Source: Pseudomonadota bacterium
GTDB taxonomy: Bacteria; Pseudomonadota; Alphaproteobacteria; Ferrovibrionales; Ferrovibrionaceae
Reading direction: 5' to 3'
Assembly (NCBI GenBank): GCA_023433835.1
Contig: JAEYTW010000458.1
Coordinates: 1-5,302, forward strand
DNA: 5,302 nt
Shown: piece by piece, positions 1 through 5,302 of the stretch
Layout of the letters: every line of letters starts with the position of its first letter
Position numbering within the stretch: position 1 is the stretch's first letter
Position numbers and translations under genes: made by a program
The notes under the pieces: model-generated
What the model saw: only the letters and a program-made list of their open reading frames with translations
What the model was told of the DNA's origin: nothing
Database searches by the model: none

Positions 1-175
1 CCGCGACGACGCGCGCGGCGAGCGCGCGGCCGAAGGCCTCGGCGCGCTCAGGGTGCATCAGCACGCGGGCCGACTGGAGATACATCGGGCTGCGCAGGCC
101 GGAGGACAGGATGAAATGCCCTTCGAGCAATGCGCCGGTGGCGCGGTAATGCGCCAGAACCTCGTCCTTGGTCAT
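1..175 (-). CDS. pyrE: Orotate phosphoribosyltransferase, N-terminal part (partial)
   Basis: Cytoplasmic enzyme of pyrimidine synthesis that joins orotate to PRPP to give orotidine 5'-monophosphate. Only the first 58 codons are in the window; the gene continues past base 1. Reading the minus strand from the ATG at 175-173 gives MTKDEVLAHYRATGALLEGH, then FILSSGLRSPMYLQSARVL. The segment 'GALLEGHFxLSSGLRSPxYLQ' is the characteristic N-terminus of alphaproteobacterial PyrE, where the SSGLRS stretch forms part of the substrate site. The PRPP-binding motif would lie beyond the edge and cannot be checked. The start is 7 nt after the rsh stop, and its ribosome binding site overlaps that stop, so it is probably translated with rsh from the rpoZ-rsh-pyrE transcript. 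The identification rests on this N-terminal pattern plus gene order. Confidence 0.88.
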   Translation of the reverse strand, partial: MTKDEVLAHYRATGALLEGHFILSSGLRSPMYLQSARVLMHPERAEAFGRALAARVVA

Positions 176-181
176 CTGAAA

Positions 182-190
182 CCTACCCTC
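182..190 (-). promoter_or_regulatory. Ribosome binding site of pyrE overlapping the rsh stop
   Basis: On the minus strand these bases read GAGGGTAGG. The AGG at 184-182 is 6 nt from the pyrE ATG and shares bases with the rsh TAG stop (185-183); GAGGG at 190-186 is 10 nt away. A ribosome finishing rsh therefore ends on the pyrE initiation site, which suggests translational coupling. This is inferred from spacing alone. Confidence 0.6.
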
Positions 191-2345
191 TGGCGCGCTC
201 GACCGAATTGACCGTCGGCGTCGCCCGCAACGCGGCAATGATGTTGGTCAGGTGCTTGACGTCCTTGACCTCGATATCCACCAGGAACTCGAAATAGTCC
301 GAGGTCCGGTTGGTGATCTTGAGATTATGGATGTTGCCGCGGTTCTTGGCGATCACGGTAGTGAGATCCGACAGCGAGCCCGGCTCGTTGGCAACGATCG
401 TCGAGATGCGGCCGACGTGATGGGTCTCGTCGTTGGCATCCCAGGCGACGTCGAGCCAGCGTTCCGGTGTCGCCGCGAACTGCTCCAGTGTTTCGCAATC
501 GATGGTATGGATGGTCACGCCCTTTCCGGTCGCCACGATGCCGACGATGCGATCGCCCGGCAGCGGATGGCAGCAACCGGCGAAATGCACGGCCATGCCG
601 GGGATCAGCCCGCGGATGGGTACGCCCGAGCGGTCCTTCTCCGGGCCCTTCCGGACCCGGGTCAGCGGCACCACCTTGTCGGAGGTGGTCTCGGTGCGGT
701 CCTTCTCCTCCTGTTTTTCGCCGGGGAAGACGGCTTCGAGCACCTGGCGGCCGGTCAGGTTGCCCGAGCCGACCGCGACATAGAGATCGTCCAGCGTCTT
801 GAGGCGCAGCACCTTCAGCGCCGTGTCGAAGCCCTTTTCCGCCACCTGGTGGCCGGCATCGCGGAATGCCTTGGCGACGACGGCCTTGCCCAGCGAGAAG
901 AACTGGTCGCGCTGCTGCTGGGCCATGAACCGGCGGATGCGCGAACGCGCCTTGCCGGTGACGACGAAGGTTTCCCAGTTCGGGTTCGGGGTCGCATTCT
1001 TCGACCGCAGGATTTCGACCTGGTCGCCGTTCTGCAGGATGGTGCGCAGCGGCACGACGCGGCCGTTGACCTTGGCACCGACGCAGGTGTCGCCGATGCC
1101 GGAATGGACGGCATAGGCGAAGTCGACCGGCGTGGCGTTGCGCGGCAGCGCGATCAGGTCGCCCTTGGGCGAGAAGCAGAAGACCTGATCCTGGAACATG
1201 TTGAGCTTGGTATGCTCGAGGAATTCGTCCGGGTCGGACGAATCCAGGATCTCCAGCAGCTCGCGCAGCCAGCGGTACTGCGTCGATTCATTCGACGCCG
1301 CCGACTTGCCTTCCTTGTAGGACCAGTGCGCGGCCACGCCGAGATCGGCGACCGCGTGCATGTCCTTGGTGCGGATCTGGATCTCGATGCGCTGGTTCTC
1401 GGGGCCCAGCACCGTCGTATGGATCGAGCGATAGCCGTTCGGCTTCGGCGTCGAGATATAGTCCTTGAAGCGGCCCGGGACCATCGGCCAGGAATTGTGG
1501 ACGACGCCGAGGGCCTGGTAGCAAGCCGTCACGTCGGCCACGACGATCCGGAAGGCCATGATGTCGGAGAGCTGCTCGAACGAGATGTTCTTGCGCTCCA
1601 TCTTCTGCCAGATCGAATAGGGCCGCTTCTCGCGCCCCGAGACCCAGGAATCGATGCCGGCCTCGGTGATCGTGCGCTTGATCTGGTCGGTGATGCGGGT
1701 GACCAGGTTGTCGCCGCCGCCCTCGCGCAGAAAGGCGGTGCGCGCGATGATCGAGTTGCGCGCCTCCGGGTTGATCTCGGCGAACGACAGGTCCTCGAGC
1801 TCTTCCTTGAGCTGCTGCATGCCGATGCGGTCGGCCAGCGGGGCGAAGATCTCCATGGTTTCCATGGCGATCCGCTTGCGCTTCTCCGGCTTGTCGATGA
1901 AATGCAGCGTCCGCATGTTGTGGACGCGGTCGGCCAGCTTGACCAGCAGCACGCGGATATCGTGCGACATGGCCAGCAGCAGCTTGCGGAAATTCTCCGC
2001 CTGCCGGTTGCGGTCGGAAACCAGCTCCAGCCGCGTCAGCTTGGTGACGCCGTCGACCAGGCGCAACACTTCAGAGCCGAAATTGCGCTCGATCTCCTCG
2101 GGCGTCGCCGAGGTATCCTCGATCGTGTCGTGCAGCAGCGCGGTGACGATCGTCTGGTAGTCGAGCTTCATGCCGGCCAGGATGCCGGCGACCTCCAGCG
2201 GATGCAGGAAATAGGGGTCGCCCGAGGCGCGCTTCTGCGCCCCGTGCGCCTTCATCGCGAAGACATAGGCGCGATTGATCATCGCCTCGTCCGCGTCGGG
2301 ATCGTAGGCGAGGACGCGCTCGACCAGCTCGACCTGGCGGATCAT
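183..2345 (-). CDS. rsh: Bifunctional (p)ppGpp synthetase/hydrolase, Rel/SpoT family (Rsh)
   Basis: Cytoplasmic enzyme that makes (p)ppGpp from ATP and GDP/GTP and also degrades it, setting the stringent response. From the ATG at 2345 it has 720 residues, the usual size for long RSH proteins. Domain order is complete. The HD hydrolase comes first (about 1-190): HPLEV with H48, HDTIED at 72-77, KLADRVHNM at 136-144. Next is the synthetase (about 230-350), with SDIMAFRIVV at 260-269, RFKD at 292-295, PKPNGYRSIH at 300-309 and IEIQIRT at 320-326. Then follow TGS (about 383-443), a helical region, a CC/zinc-finger-like segment with GCCHPLPGDRI at 590-600, and a C-terminal ACT domain (about 640-717). 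RFKD is the RxKD form typical of bifunctional Rel/SpoT, not the ExDD of synthetase-only RelA, and the hydrolase metal residues are intact, so both activities are expected. An in-frame GTG at 2360 would add MAGPA, but I chose the ATG because relatives begin 'M-RQxELVERV' and a weak GGCGGG lies 7 nt upstream. It follows rpoZ by 42 nt. Confidence 0.96.
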   Translation of the reverse strand: MIRQVELVERVLAYDPDADEAMINRAYVFAMKAHGAQKRASGDPYFLHPLEVAGILAGMKLDYQTIVTALLHDTIEDTSATPEEIERNFGSEVLRLVDGVTKLTRLELVSDRNRQAENFRKLLLAMSHDIRVLLVKLADRVHNMRTLHFIDKPEKRKRIAMETMEIFAPLADRIGMQQLKEELEDLSFAEINPEARNSIIARTAFLREGGGDNLVTRITDQIKRTITEAGIDSWVSGREKRPYSIWQKMERKNISFEQLSDIMAFRIVVADVTACYQALGVVHNSWPMVPGRFKDYISTPKPNGYRSIHTTVLGPENQRIEIQIRTKDMHAVADLGVAAHWSYKEGKSAASNESTQYRWLRELLEILDSSDPDEFLEHTKLNMFQDQVFCFSPKGDLIALPRNATPVDFAYAVHSGIGDTCVGAKVNGRVVPLRTILQNGDQVEILRSKNATPNPNWETFVVTGKARSRIRRFMAQQQRDQFFSLGKAVVAKAFRDAGHQVAEKGFDTALKVLRLKTLDDLYVAVGSGNLTGRQVLEAVFPGEKQEEKDRTETTSDKVVPLTRVRKGPEKDRSGVPIRGLIPGMAVHFAGCCHPLPGDRIVGIVATGKGVTIHTIDCETLEQFAATPERWLDVAWDANDETHHVGRISTIVANEPGSLSDLTTVIAKNRGNIHNLKITNRTSDYFEFLVDIEVKDVKHLTNIIAALRATPTVNSVERARG

Positions 2346-2387
2346 CGCCGGACCCGCCACGGCCGGACTGTGGCGACCCTGTCGATC

Positions 2388-2777
2388 TTAGGCCTCCTCG
2401 GCGGGGCCGAGGTCCATGTCGCCGTCGTCATCGGCGTCGCCGACCATCTGCATGCCGTCGCGCGCGCCGCTGTTCTGGGTGGCGGTGACCGCCGCCCAGT
2501 CGTTCGACTGCATCAGCGCGGCCATGTTGTCCTCTTCGGGCTCGTCGACCTCGACATGCTTCTGCAGGCCCCCGATCAGCCCCTGGCGCAGCGCGTCGAG
2601 ATCGATGGTCTCGTCGGCGATCTCGCGCAGGGCGACGACCGGGTTCTTGTCGTTGTCGCGATCGATGGTCAGTGCCGAACCGGCAGAAACCAGCCGCGCC
2701 CGCTGGGCCGCGAGCATCACAAGCTCAAAGCGATTGGGGATCTTCTCGACGCAATCTTCGACGGTAACGCGGGCCAT
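2388..2777 (-). CDS. rpoZ: DNA-directed RNA polymerase omega subunit
   Basis: Small RNA polymerase subunit that chaperones beta' and helps form the ppGpp-binding site 1. The 129-residue protein opens MARVTVEDCVEKIPNRFELV, matching the conserved omega N-terminus (MARVTV..., then NRFxLVxxAAxRAR at 15-28). The second conserved block NPVVALREIADETI is at 45-58. The rest (about 74-129) is an acidic, low-complexity tail ending DADDDGDMDLGPAEEA; E. coli omega is only about 91 residues, but long acidic tails are common in alphaproteobacteria. The frame stays open upstream to an ATG at 2843, but the start at 2777 is chosen because it gives the family N-terminus and has AAGGAT 7 nt upstream. It is first in the rpoZ-rsh-pyrE operon and divergent from tctC. 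Confidence 0.95.
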   Translation of the reverse strand: MARVTVEDCVEKIPNRFELVMLAAQRARLVSAGSALTIDRDNDKNPVVALREIADETIDLDALRQGLIGGLQKHVEVDEPEEDNMAALMQSNDWAAVTATQNSGARDGMQMVGDADDDGDMDLGPAEEA

Positions 2778-2784
2778 GGCGGGT

Positions 2785-2790
2785 ATCCTT
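2785..2790 (-). promoter_or_regulatory. Ribosome binding site of rpoZ
   Basis: Reads AAGGAT on the minus strand, 7 nt before the ATG at 2777. It supports this start over the in-frame ATG at 2843, which would add 22 unrelated residues. Confidence 0.75.
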
Positions 2791-2824
2791 GGAATATAGG
2801 CGTGGTCAACCGGTTGGACGTTAA

Positions 2825-2853
2825 GATTTAGCGGGTGCAGCAACCCGAATCAA
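2825..2853 (-). promoter_or_regulatory. Candidate sigma70-type promoter of the rpoZ-rsh-pyrE operon
   Basis: On the minus strand a -35-like TTGATT (2853-2848) is followed after exactly 17 nt by a -10-like TAAATC (2830-2825). Transcription would start near 2818, giving a leader of about 40 nt before rpoZ. The -35 matches the first four positions of TTGACA plus none of the last two; the -10 matches TATAAT at three of six. The spacer contains the inverted repeat CGGGT-6 nt-ACCCG (2832-2847). It is the best pair I see upstream of rpoZ, but the call is by eye only. Confidence 0.35.
2832..2847. repeat. Short inverted repeat in the rpoZ promoter spacer
   Basis: CGGGT GCAGCA ACCCG on the plus strand: two perfect 5-bp arms separated by 6 bp. 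It fills nearly all of the spacer between the candidate -35 and -10 elements of rpoZ, a position where a repressor or MerR-like regulator could bind. No regulator gene is adjacent. A 5+5 bp repeat is short enough to arise by chance in GC-rich DNA. Confidence 0.3.
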
Positions 2854-2933
2854 GATGTTGGGGGCTCCCCGGCCGGCCAGAACCGCGTTTTCCGGGTCAT
2901 CGCGGCATGATAGACACGAAAGAAGAGAAAACA

Positions 2934-2940
2934 GGGAGGA
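2934..2940 (+). promoter_or_regulatory. Ribosome binding site that decides the tctC start
   Basis: GGGAGGA is a strong Shine-Dalgarno sequence. It touches the ATG at 2941 directly (0 nt), which is too close for initiation, but is 9 nt from the in-frame ATG at 2950. It therefore favours the downstream start. Confidence 0.8.
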
Positions 2941-2949
2941 ATGGATAAA

Positions 2950-3927
2950 ATGCGGCGTGGTTTACGTGTGCTTTCGATGCTGGTTGCAGGTCTCGGCCTG
3001 CTTGCCGGGGCATCGGCCGAGGCCCAGACTTATCCGTCGCGGGCGATCACGATGATCGTGCCGTTTCCGGCCGGCGGCACCACCGACATTCTCGGCCGCT
3101 TCGTCGGCCAGGCGCTGTCGGCCGCCTGGGGCCAGCCGGTCGTGATCGAGAACCGCGGCGGCGCGGGCGGCAATATCGGGGCGGCGGCGGTCGCCAAGGC
3201 GGCACCGGACGGCTATACCCTGCTGGTCGGCACGGTCGGCACCCATGCCATCAATGCCAGCCTCTATTCCAGGATGCCCTACGACACGCTGAAGGATTTC
3301 GTGGCGGTCACCCAGATCGCCTCGGTCCCCAACATGCTGGTCGTGACGCCGTCGCTGCCGGTCAATTCGGTGGTGGAACTGATCGCCTATGCCAAGGCCA
3401 ATCCCGGCAAGCTCAACATGGCGTCGTCGGGCAACGGCACCTCGATCCATCTGTCGGGCGAATTGTTCAAGGTGATGACCGGCGTGGACATGGTCCACGT
3501 GCCCTACAAGGGATCGGCCCCGGCGCTGAACGACCTGATGGGCGGCCAGGTCCAGCTGATGTTCGACAACATGCCCTCGGCCCTGCCGCAGGTGAAGGGC
3601 GGCACCCTGAAGGCCCTGGCCGTGACCACCGCGACCCGGTCGCCCGCCATGCCCGACCTGCCGACCATCGCCGAGGCCGGCGTGCCCGGTTTCGAGGCGT
3701 CGTCGTGGTTCGGCATCTTCGCGCCGGCCGGCACGCCGAAGGAGATCGTCGCCAAGCTGCAGACCGAGATCGCCCGCATCCTGAAGACGCCCGACATGAG
3801 CGACCGCCTGGCCCAGCAGGGCGCCGTCGCGGTCGGCAACACGCCGGAAGAATTCACCGCCTACGTCCAGGCCGAGCTGACCAAGTGGGCGGGCGTCGTC
3901 AAGGCCTCGGGGGCGCGGGTCGACTAA
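2950..3927 (+). CDS. tctC: Tripartite tricarboxylate transporter substrate-binding protein (Bug/TctC family)
   Basis: Periplasmic solute receptor that would bind a small organic acid, usually a carboxylate, and deliver it to a TctA/TctB membrane pair. From the ATG at 2950 it has 325 residues, the usual length. It starts with a Sec signal peptide: RR at 2-3, hydrophobic core about 5-20, likely cut after AEA (about residue 25, before QTYPS). Family motifs follow in order: YPSRAITMIVPFPAGGTTD at 28-46, IENRGGAGGNIG at 66-77, APDGYTLLVG at 85-94, YDTLKDFVAV at 111-120, GELFKVMTGVDMVHVPYKG at 170-188, and DLPTIAEAGVPGFE at 236-249. The ligand cannot be predicted. No tctA or tctB gene lies in the window, so it is an orphan receptor here, as is common for the expanded Bug family. 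It is divergent from rpoZ and its stop overlaps the stop of folK by 4 nt. An ATG at 2941 would add MDK, but abuts the ribosome binding site. The family call is firm; the symbol is generic. Confidence 0.92.
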   Translation: MRRGLRVLSMLVAGLGLLAGASAEAQTYPSRAITMIVPFPAGGTTDILGRFVGQALSAAWGQPVVIENRGGAGGNIGAAAVAKAAPDGYTLLVGTVGTHAINASLYSRMPYDTLKDFVAVTQIASVPNMLVVTPSLPVNSVVELIAYAKANPGKLNMASSGNGTSIHLSGELFKVMTGVDMVHVPYKGSAPALNDLMGGQVQLMFDNMPSALPQVKGGTLKALAVTTATRSPAMPDLPTIAEAGVPGFEASSWFGIFAPAGTPKEIVAKLQTEIARILKTPDMSDRLAQQGAVAVGNTPEEFTAYVQAELTKWAGVVKASGARVD

Positions 3928-4424
3928 TCGACCACCTTCTCGACCACCTGTTCGGGCGGCAGGGCCGCGATCAGATCCGCGATCGCGGCCTCGGTGACCG
4001 GGTGGCGCCAGTCCGGCGCCAGCTCGGCCAGCGGTTTCAGCACGAAGCCGCGCTCGGCCATGCGCGGATGGGGCAGGATGGCGATCGGCCCGGGCGCGAT
4101 CCGGCCGTCATGGTCGATCAGGTCGAGGTCGATGACGCGGGCCTGCCAGCGCTGGTCGCGGGTGCGGCCCAGCCGCGCCTCGATGTCGAGCAGCAGGCCC
4201 ATCAGGTCGGGCGGCGACAGCGGGGTCGCGATCTCGACCACGCGGTTGGTGTACCAGGGCTGGTCCAGCGTGACCGGCACCGGCGCCGTCCGCCACCAGG
4301 AAGAGCGGGCGCGCACGGACAAGCCCGTCTCCGCCATCAGCCGCAGGCTGGCCTCGAGAATCTCGCGCGGTTCGCCGTAAGTCGCCGACGGCAGGTTGGA
4401 TCCCAGCCCGACATAGATCGCCAT
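3924..4424 (-). CDS. folK: 2-amino-4-hydroxy-6-hydroxymethyldihydropteridine pyrophosphokinase (HPPK)
   Basis: Cytoplasmic folate-biosynthesis enzyme that moves pyrophosphate from ATP to 6-hydroxymethyl-7,8-dihydropterin, the step before dihydropteroate synthase. The 166 residues fit the family length (about 160). It starts MAIYVGLGSNL with the pterin-binding GLGSNL at 6-11. SSWWRTAPV is at 41-49 and WYTNRVVEI at 57-65. The magnesium/ATP block has RWQARVIDLDLI at 92-103, with metal-binding aspartates D99 and D101. HPRMAERGFVLKPLAELAP at 119-137 is the usual C-terminal block. The start at 4424 is favoured by homology, although the upstream sequence has only a weak GGA about 10 nt away. No folB or folP is adjacent in the window. 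It converges with tctC, sharing 4 bp at the stop codons, and is divergent from the NYN gene. Confidence 0.95.
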   Translation of the reverse strand: MAIYVGLGSNLPSATYGEPREILEASLRLMAETGLSVRARSSWWRTAPVPVTLDQPWYTNRVVEIATPLSPPDLMGLLLDIEARLGRTRDQRWQARVIDLDLIDHDGRIAPGPIAILPHPRMAERGFVLKPLAELAPDWRHPVTEAAIADLIAALPPEQVVEKVVD

Positions 4425-4485
4425 CGATTAAAATCCGCAAACCCTGTGAAACCATTTGCCCGCGGCCACAGTTCCGCTAAGAAGG

Positions 4486-4508
4486 GCGCCGTCGCGGACT
4501 CGCGGCGC
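4486..4508. other. GC-rich imperfect hairpin between folK and the NYN gene
   Basis: CGCG (4493-4496) pairs with CGCG (4501-4504) around a GACT loop, and GCGC (4486-4489) pairs with GCGC (4505-4508), leaving a 3-nt bulge at 4490-4492. On the plus strand the hairpin is followed by GATCTTTATT (4509-4518), so it loosely resembles an intrinsic terminator. If real, it would be the first stop for plus-strand transcripts reading through from tctC across folK. The T-run is broken and GC-rich palindromes are frequent in this DNA, so the function is uncertain; the AT-rich stretch may instead belong to the NYN promoter. Confidence 0.3.
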
Positions 4509-4535
4509 GATCTTTATTAAAAACACATACTTGCC

Positions 4536-4540
4536 GGAGA
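4536..4540 (+). promoter_or_regulatory. Ribosome binding site of the NYN-domain gene
   Basis: GGAGA lies 6 nt before the ATG at 4547 and only 3 nt before the in-frame TTG at 4544, which favours the ATG as the start. Confidence 0.7.
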
Positions 4541-4546
4541 TCATTG

Positions 4547-5185
4547 ATGCGTTTCTATCCCCAGGAGCGGGTTGCGCTGTTCATCGACGGGCCCAACCTG
4601 TACGCGGCGGCCCGCACCCTCGGCTTCGATATCGATTACAAGCGGCTCTTGCAGCAGTTCGCCGGCCAGGGCCAGCTGATGCGCGCCTTCTACTATACGG
4701 CGCTGGCCGAGGACCAGGAATATTCCCCGATTCGGCCGCTGATCGACTGGCTCGACTACAACGGCTTCACCATGGTGACCAAGCCGATGAAGGAATTCAC
4801 CGACGCGACCGGGCGCCGGCGGATGAAGGGCAACATGGATATCGAGATCGCCATCGACATGATGGAGATGGCGAGCCACCTCGATCACGTCGTGCTGTTC
4901 TCGGGCGACGGCGATTTCCGCCGCCTGGTCGAGGCGGTGCAACGCAAGGGCGTGCGCGTCTCGGTCGTCTCTTCCTTCCGCACCTCGCCGCCGATGGTCG
5001 CCGACGAACTGCGCCGCCAGGCCGACCAGTTTGTCGACCTCGTCGACCTGATGCCCAAGATCCAGCGGGATCCGGCGCTGCGCGAACAGGCGATGGCCGC
5101 CCGCGAGGCCCGCGCCCAGCAGCATCACGATGATGACGAGATCGACCCGCTGATCGACCGGCCGAGCCCGCGCCGCAACGTGTGA
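4547..5185 (+). CDS. NYN domain protein, LabA/DUF88 family (putative ribonuclease)
   Basis: Predicted cytoplasmic protein of the NYN (PIN-like) fold; members of this fold are metal-dependent nucleases, usually inferred to act on RNA, but the substrate of this subfamily is not known. The 212 residues carry the acidic motifs of the fold: VALFIDGPNLY at 9-19 (D14, N17), KGNMDIEIAIDM at 94-105 (D98, D104), and LFSGDGDFRRLV at 117-128 (D121, D123), followed by the RKGVRVSVVS strand at 133-142. The catalytic-type aspartates all look present. After about residue 170 comes a charged, probably helical and then disordered tail with an unusual HHDDDEID patch (193-200) and a basic end (RPSPRRNV). The start at 4547 is chosen over TTG 4544 from the GGAGA spacing. 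Its final GTG codon and TGA overlap the GTG start of the downstream glycosylase gene, so the two are probably one operon. The family call is firm; the biochemical role is inferred. Confidence 0.9.
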   Translation: MRFYPQERVALFIDGPNLYAAARTLGFDIDYKRLLQQFAGQGQLMRAFYYTALAEDQEYSPIRPLIDWLDYNGFTMVTKPMKEFTDATGRRRMKGNMDIEIAIDMMEMASHLDHVVLFSGDGDFRRLVEAVQRKGVRVSVVSSFRTSPPMVADELRRQADQFVDLVDLMPKIQRDPALREQAMAAREARAQQHHDDDEIDPLIDRPSPRRNV

Positions 5186-5302
5186 TCGCGGCGCCGCCGC
5201 TCGACTGCCCGCTCTGCCCGCGATTGGCGGCCTTCCGCGCTGCCAATCGCCTATCCCTTCCCGATTTTCACAATGCCCCGGTCGGCGGCCACGGCGCAGG
5301 CC
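5182..5302 (+). CDS. Uracil-DNA glycosylase family protein, N-terminal part (partial)
   Basis: Only 40 codons are present before the window ends. Reading from the GTG at 5182 gives MIAAPPLDCPLCPRLAAFRA, then ANRLSLPDFHNAPVGGHGAG. The CPLC (C9, C12) followed by PRLAxFRxxNR and PDFxNAPV resembles, from memory, the N-terminus of iron-sulfur uracil-DNA glycosylases of the family 4/5 group, most like family 5 (UDGb), where these cysteines would be two of four [4Fe-4S] ligands. Such enzymes remove uracil, and for family 5 also other deaminated bases, from DNA to begin base excision repair. The start shares GTGA with the NYN stop (5182-5185), typical of translational coupling; there is no clear separate ribosome binding site. 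The active-site motifs and the other cysteines lie beyond the window, so the subfamily is unconfirmed. Confidence 0.7.
   Translation, partial: MIAAPPLDCPLCPRLAAFRAANRLSLPDFHNAPVGGHGAG

Noticed and set aside
252..2831. An 859-codon open frame on the plus strand running opposite rsh and rpoZ
   Set aside because: It is fully antisense to two clearly identified genes, and its translation is rich in Arg, Asp, Gly, Leu and His with no recognisable motif. Long antisense frames are expected in high-GC genomes with strong third-position GC bias.
2860..2878. GGGGGCTCCCC followed by GGCCGGCC between rpoZ and tctC as a possible terminator or operator
   Set aside because: The stem would be four or five bases with an unworkably short loop and no T-run, and both flanking genes start here and do not end. 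GC-rich palindromes of this size are common by chance in such DNA.
2888..2916. Possible tctC promoter, TTTTCC-17 nt-TAGACA
   Set aside because: Spacing is right, but each hexamer matches the consensus at only about three positions; not strong enough to list.
4456..4483. Possible NYN promoter, TTGCCC-16 nt-TAAGAA
   Set aside because: Only half of the -10 positions match and the spacer is short. The AT-rich stretch at 4511-4524 is an equally plausible promoter region with no good -35, so no site was called.
3705..4520. A 271-codon plus-strand frame spanning the end of tctC and all of folK
   Set aside because: It overlaps two real genes in other frames, has an Arg/Gly/Asp/Gln-rich composition and no domain pattern. 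It is a shadow frame.
4541..5128. A 195-codon minus-strand frame opposite the NYN gene
   Set aside because: The NYN motifs on the plus strand are unambiguous; the antisense product has no recognisable family features and no ribosome binding site that I could support.
1..5302. tRNA, rRNA, CRISPR, insertion sequence or attachment site
   Set aside because: No direct repeat arrays, terminal inverted repeats, transposase motifs or cloverleaf-like sequence were seen; nearly all bases belong to identified coding genes.

Overview
The window carries no selfish element, RNA gene or CRISPR array. It is a compact, high-GC (about two thirds G+C by eye) chromosomal segment. It most likely comes from an alphaproteobacterium, perhaps of the Rhodospirillales/Acetobacterales kind. 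The reasons are the rpoZ-rsh-pyrE gene order, a single bifunctional Rsh, an omega subunit with a long acidic tail, a NYN/LabA protein followed by a family 4/5-type uracil-DNA glycosylase, and an orphan Bug-type (TctC) solute receptor. The placement is an inference; no marker gene here fixes the genus.

Left part (1-2777, minus strand): an operon reading right to left. rpoZ (RNA polymerase omega) is followed by rsh (bifunctional ppGpp synthetase/hydrolase) and then pyrE (orotate phosphoribosyltransferase, cut off by the window edge). Gaps are short (42 nt, then 7 nt), and the pyrE ribosome binding site overlaps the rsh stop codon. The operon makes the alarmone (p)ppGpp and also omega, which helps form one of the ppGpp binding sites on RNA polymerase. 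A candidate sigma70-type promoter lies upstream of rpoZ.

Middle part (2778-4424): a 172-nt divergent intergenic region, then tctC on the plus strand, encoding a periplasmic binding protein with a signal peptide and no membrane partners nearby. It converges with folK (folate biosynthesis, minus strand), and the two stop codons overlap by 4 nt, leaving no room for a terminator between them.

Right part (4425-5302): a 122-nt divergent intergenic region with a GC-rich imperfect hairpin, then a NYN-domain (LabA/DUF88) putative ribonuclease. Its stop codon overlaps the GTG start of a uracil-DNA glycosylase-like gene (GTGA), which runs off the window. That last gene has only 40 codons here.

The genes are mostly well-known housekeeping families. 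The points worth a second look are the tctC gene sitting inside an otherwise housekeeping neighbourhood, the two kinds of 4-nt gene overlap, the coupling of a NYN nuclease to a DNA repair glycosylase, and a small inverted repeat filling the spacer of the putative rpoZ promoter. I did not find a convincing undescribed system.
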